From assembly GCF_001280435.1 (NCBI RefSeq), contig NZ_LBIP01000017.1:1-64000 (forward strand): 64,000 nucleotides of DNA, given 5' to 3'. This DNA comes from Mangrovimonas xylaniphaga (GTDB lineage Bacteria > Bacteroidota > Bacteroidia > Flavobacteriales > Flavobacteriaceae). Shown one piece after another: positions 62,951 through 64,000 of this stretch (position 1 is the first letter of the stretch; every line of letters begins with the position of its first letter). The translations under genes were made by a program, and so were the position numbers. The notes beneath the pieces are model-generated. The model had not been told where the DNA came from and did not search any database. It saw only the letters and a program-made list of their open reading frames with translations.

Positions 62951-63394
62951 CTAGTAGGTATATAATATTTGGTCTCCCGAATTAACAATATTGAGGTACA
63001 CTTGAGTACCTTCTACTTGAAGATCGGAAACATCGAAGGAAATTGTCTTGGAGATGACGGCATCGCAAAGCTCAAGGTTTAAAAGCGAAAGTCGAAGGTT
63101 TCTTTGAGGAGGATCGGATTCAAGGATGGCTCCTGAGTCAATAAGCTTAAGATCCCAAGTACTGCCATCGCATCCGCTAGAGTAAAAACTAATTTGCAAA
63201 CAAGCATTATCAATTTCTAAGCTCTCAATAATCAAAGGATCGGCCGCTGCGTTTACGAATTCATCAGAACTTAATATCGTTTCTTGGTCGCAATTGGAAG
63301 GTGTTTCACTATTGTCATCATCGTCATTGCAGTTGGAAATCATCCCAAATACAAAAACAAAAGAAAATAGGATTATCGAGAAATTACGTTTCAT
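62951..63394 (-). CDS. Putative lipoprotein of unknown function
   Basis: A 147-residue protein with an N-terminal signal and ISN|C22 followed by NDDDD, resembling a surface-directed lipoprotein although the residue before the Cys (Asn) is unusual. The body has six further cysteines, including ACLQISFYSSGC, and beta-strand character; a fold could not be named. It is convergent with the CarH-like gene, 6 bases apart. Confidence 0.65.
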   Translation of the reverse strand: MKRNFSIILFSFVFVFGMISNCNDDDDNSETPSNCDQETILSSDEFVNAAADPLIIESLEIDNACLQISFYSSGCDGSTWDLKLIDSGAILESDPPQRNLRLSLLNLELCDAVISKTISFDVSDLQVEGTQVYLNIVNSGDQILYTY

Positions 63395-63448
63395 GATTCT
63401 TTTTGTTTAAGATGTAAACTTAGCTAATTGGTTGCGTTACTTTAATGC

Positions 63449-63997
63449 CTATTTTTTTAGCCTTTTATAATGATTTTGTGAAAGGCTATTGGTAAATCTT
63501 TTCGAGCTTAGGCATTCAAATTGTAAGGATTTGTCCAAGCTAGAAAATAAGGGGATGCCGTCTCCCAATAAAATTGGGATGGTTGTAATGATGAGCTCAT
63601 CAATTAAATCTTCTCTTAAAAAGCTTTGAATGAGTTTTCCGCCGTCTATGTAAAGACTGTGTATGTCTTTTTCATGGAGCTGCTTTAAGGCATCTTTCAC
63701 CGTACCCCGTAACAATTGAACATTCGTTTGGTATAACTTGGGAATGGCTTCTAAAGTATTACTGATTACAAATACAGGGACTTTATAGGGCCATGGAATA
63801 TCAAAACTGCAGACGGTATCAAAGGTATTTCGACCCATAACAATGGCATCGGTTTCGGCCATAAATGCTTCGTAGCCCATATCGTCGTTCTCGGGGTTCG
63901 GAATACTTTCCAACCATTCAATCCCTCCGTTTTTGTCGGCTATATAGCCATCCAAACTTGTGGCAATATAAACTCGGTTTTTTTTAGGTGTGTCCAT
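63449..63997 (-). CDS. Dihydrofolate reductase family protein (RibD C-terminal type)
   Basis: 182 residues with the RibD_C/DHFR-like fold: VYIATSLDGYIADKNGGIEW (about 9-28), AIVMGRNTFDTVCSF, SLYIDGGKLIQSFL, and LIITTIPILLGDGIPLF. Such short proteins are NADPH-dependent reductases of unsure substrate; a role in riboflavin synthesis is not indicated. The ATG lies 3 bases from the window end, so the gene is complete. Confidence 0.9.
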   Translation of the reverse strand: MDTPKKNRVYIATSLDGYIADKNGGIEWLESIPNPENDDMGYEAFMAETDAIVMGRNTFDTVCSFDIPWPYKVPVFVISNTLEAIPKLYQTNVQLLRGTVKDALKQLHEKDIHSLYIDGGKLIQSFLREDLIDELIITTIPILLGDGIPLFSSLDKSLQFECLSSKRFTNSLSQNHYKRLKK

Positions 63998-64000
63998 TAT

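Overview
The window is chromosomal DNA of a marine-type member of the Flavobacteriaceae (Bacteroidota). The evidence is a low G+C content, genes with few clear Shine-Dalgarno sites, many promoter boxes of the Bacteroidota form TAnnTTTG, type IX secretion (T9SS) and gliding genes (gldJ, porU, porV), secreted proteins with T9SS C-terminal sorting domains, a zeaxanthin-type carotenoid cluster, and typical Flavobacteriaceae gene orders and fusions (exbB-exbD-tonB-folC, an HPRT-adenylate kinase fusion). I see no insertion sequence, prophage or CRISPR array. Genus and species cannot be set from the window alone.

Layout. Positions 1-150 hold the 5S rRNA that ends an rRNA operon, with its terminator. 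After a 550-base gap with two LacI-type operator-like sites comes a secreted pectate-lyase group (700-5841). Next is central metabolism: acyl-CoA dehydrogenase, anhydro-MurNAc kinase, glutamate/leucine-type dehydrogenase and NhaD (5911-10977). The ExbB-ExbD-TonB-FolC block (11043-14247) is followed by two identical tRNA-Val genes, each with its own promoter and terminator. A cell-envelope and secretion block follows: murF, gldJ, porU, porV (14659-23124). Then come cdd, pdhA-pdhC, two small secreted proteins, and a run of housekeeping enzymes with manC and a DUF389 membrane protein (23265-33227).

From 33244 on: an Mla-type phospholipid transporter pair, a PafA phosphatase overlapping a secreted nuclease, a KASIII-methyltransferase-glycosyltransferase operon, gcvP, an ECF sigma factor with a small partner, a CDGSH protein, a ScyD-like lipoprotein, an M3 peptidase, purK-purE, the HPRT-Adk fusion, obg, a K+ channel, and mpl. 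The window closes with a carotenoid operon (crtI-crtB-crtZ-crtYcd), a two-FAS1-domain surface lipoprotein, and a divergent CarH/LitR-like MerR regulator that keeps the cobalamin-binding residues. This suggests light- or B12-controlled pigment synthesis.

How the genes work together. PorU, PorV and GldJ belong to the machinery that would export and anchor the two CTD-bearing proteins at 700-4487. The lyases release pectin oligomers, while ExbB/ExbD/TonB can energise outer-membrane uptake. The nuclease and PafA could together recover phosphate from nucleic acids. MurF, Mpl and AnmK cover peptidoglycan synthesis and recycling. The less ordinary items are the CarH-like regulator with its repeated GTTAGACA promoter motif, a candidate small RNA between the M3 peptidase and purE, several near-leaderless genes, a decayed T9SS sorting-domain remnant at 54849-55037, and candidate operators upstream of the lyase and the cupin/DUF4242 pair. 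I found no clearly new multi-gene system; the strongest leads are those listed in the findings.
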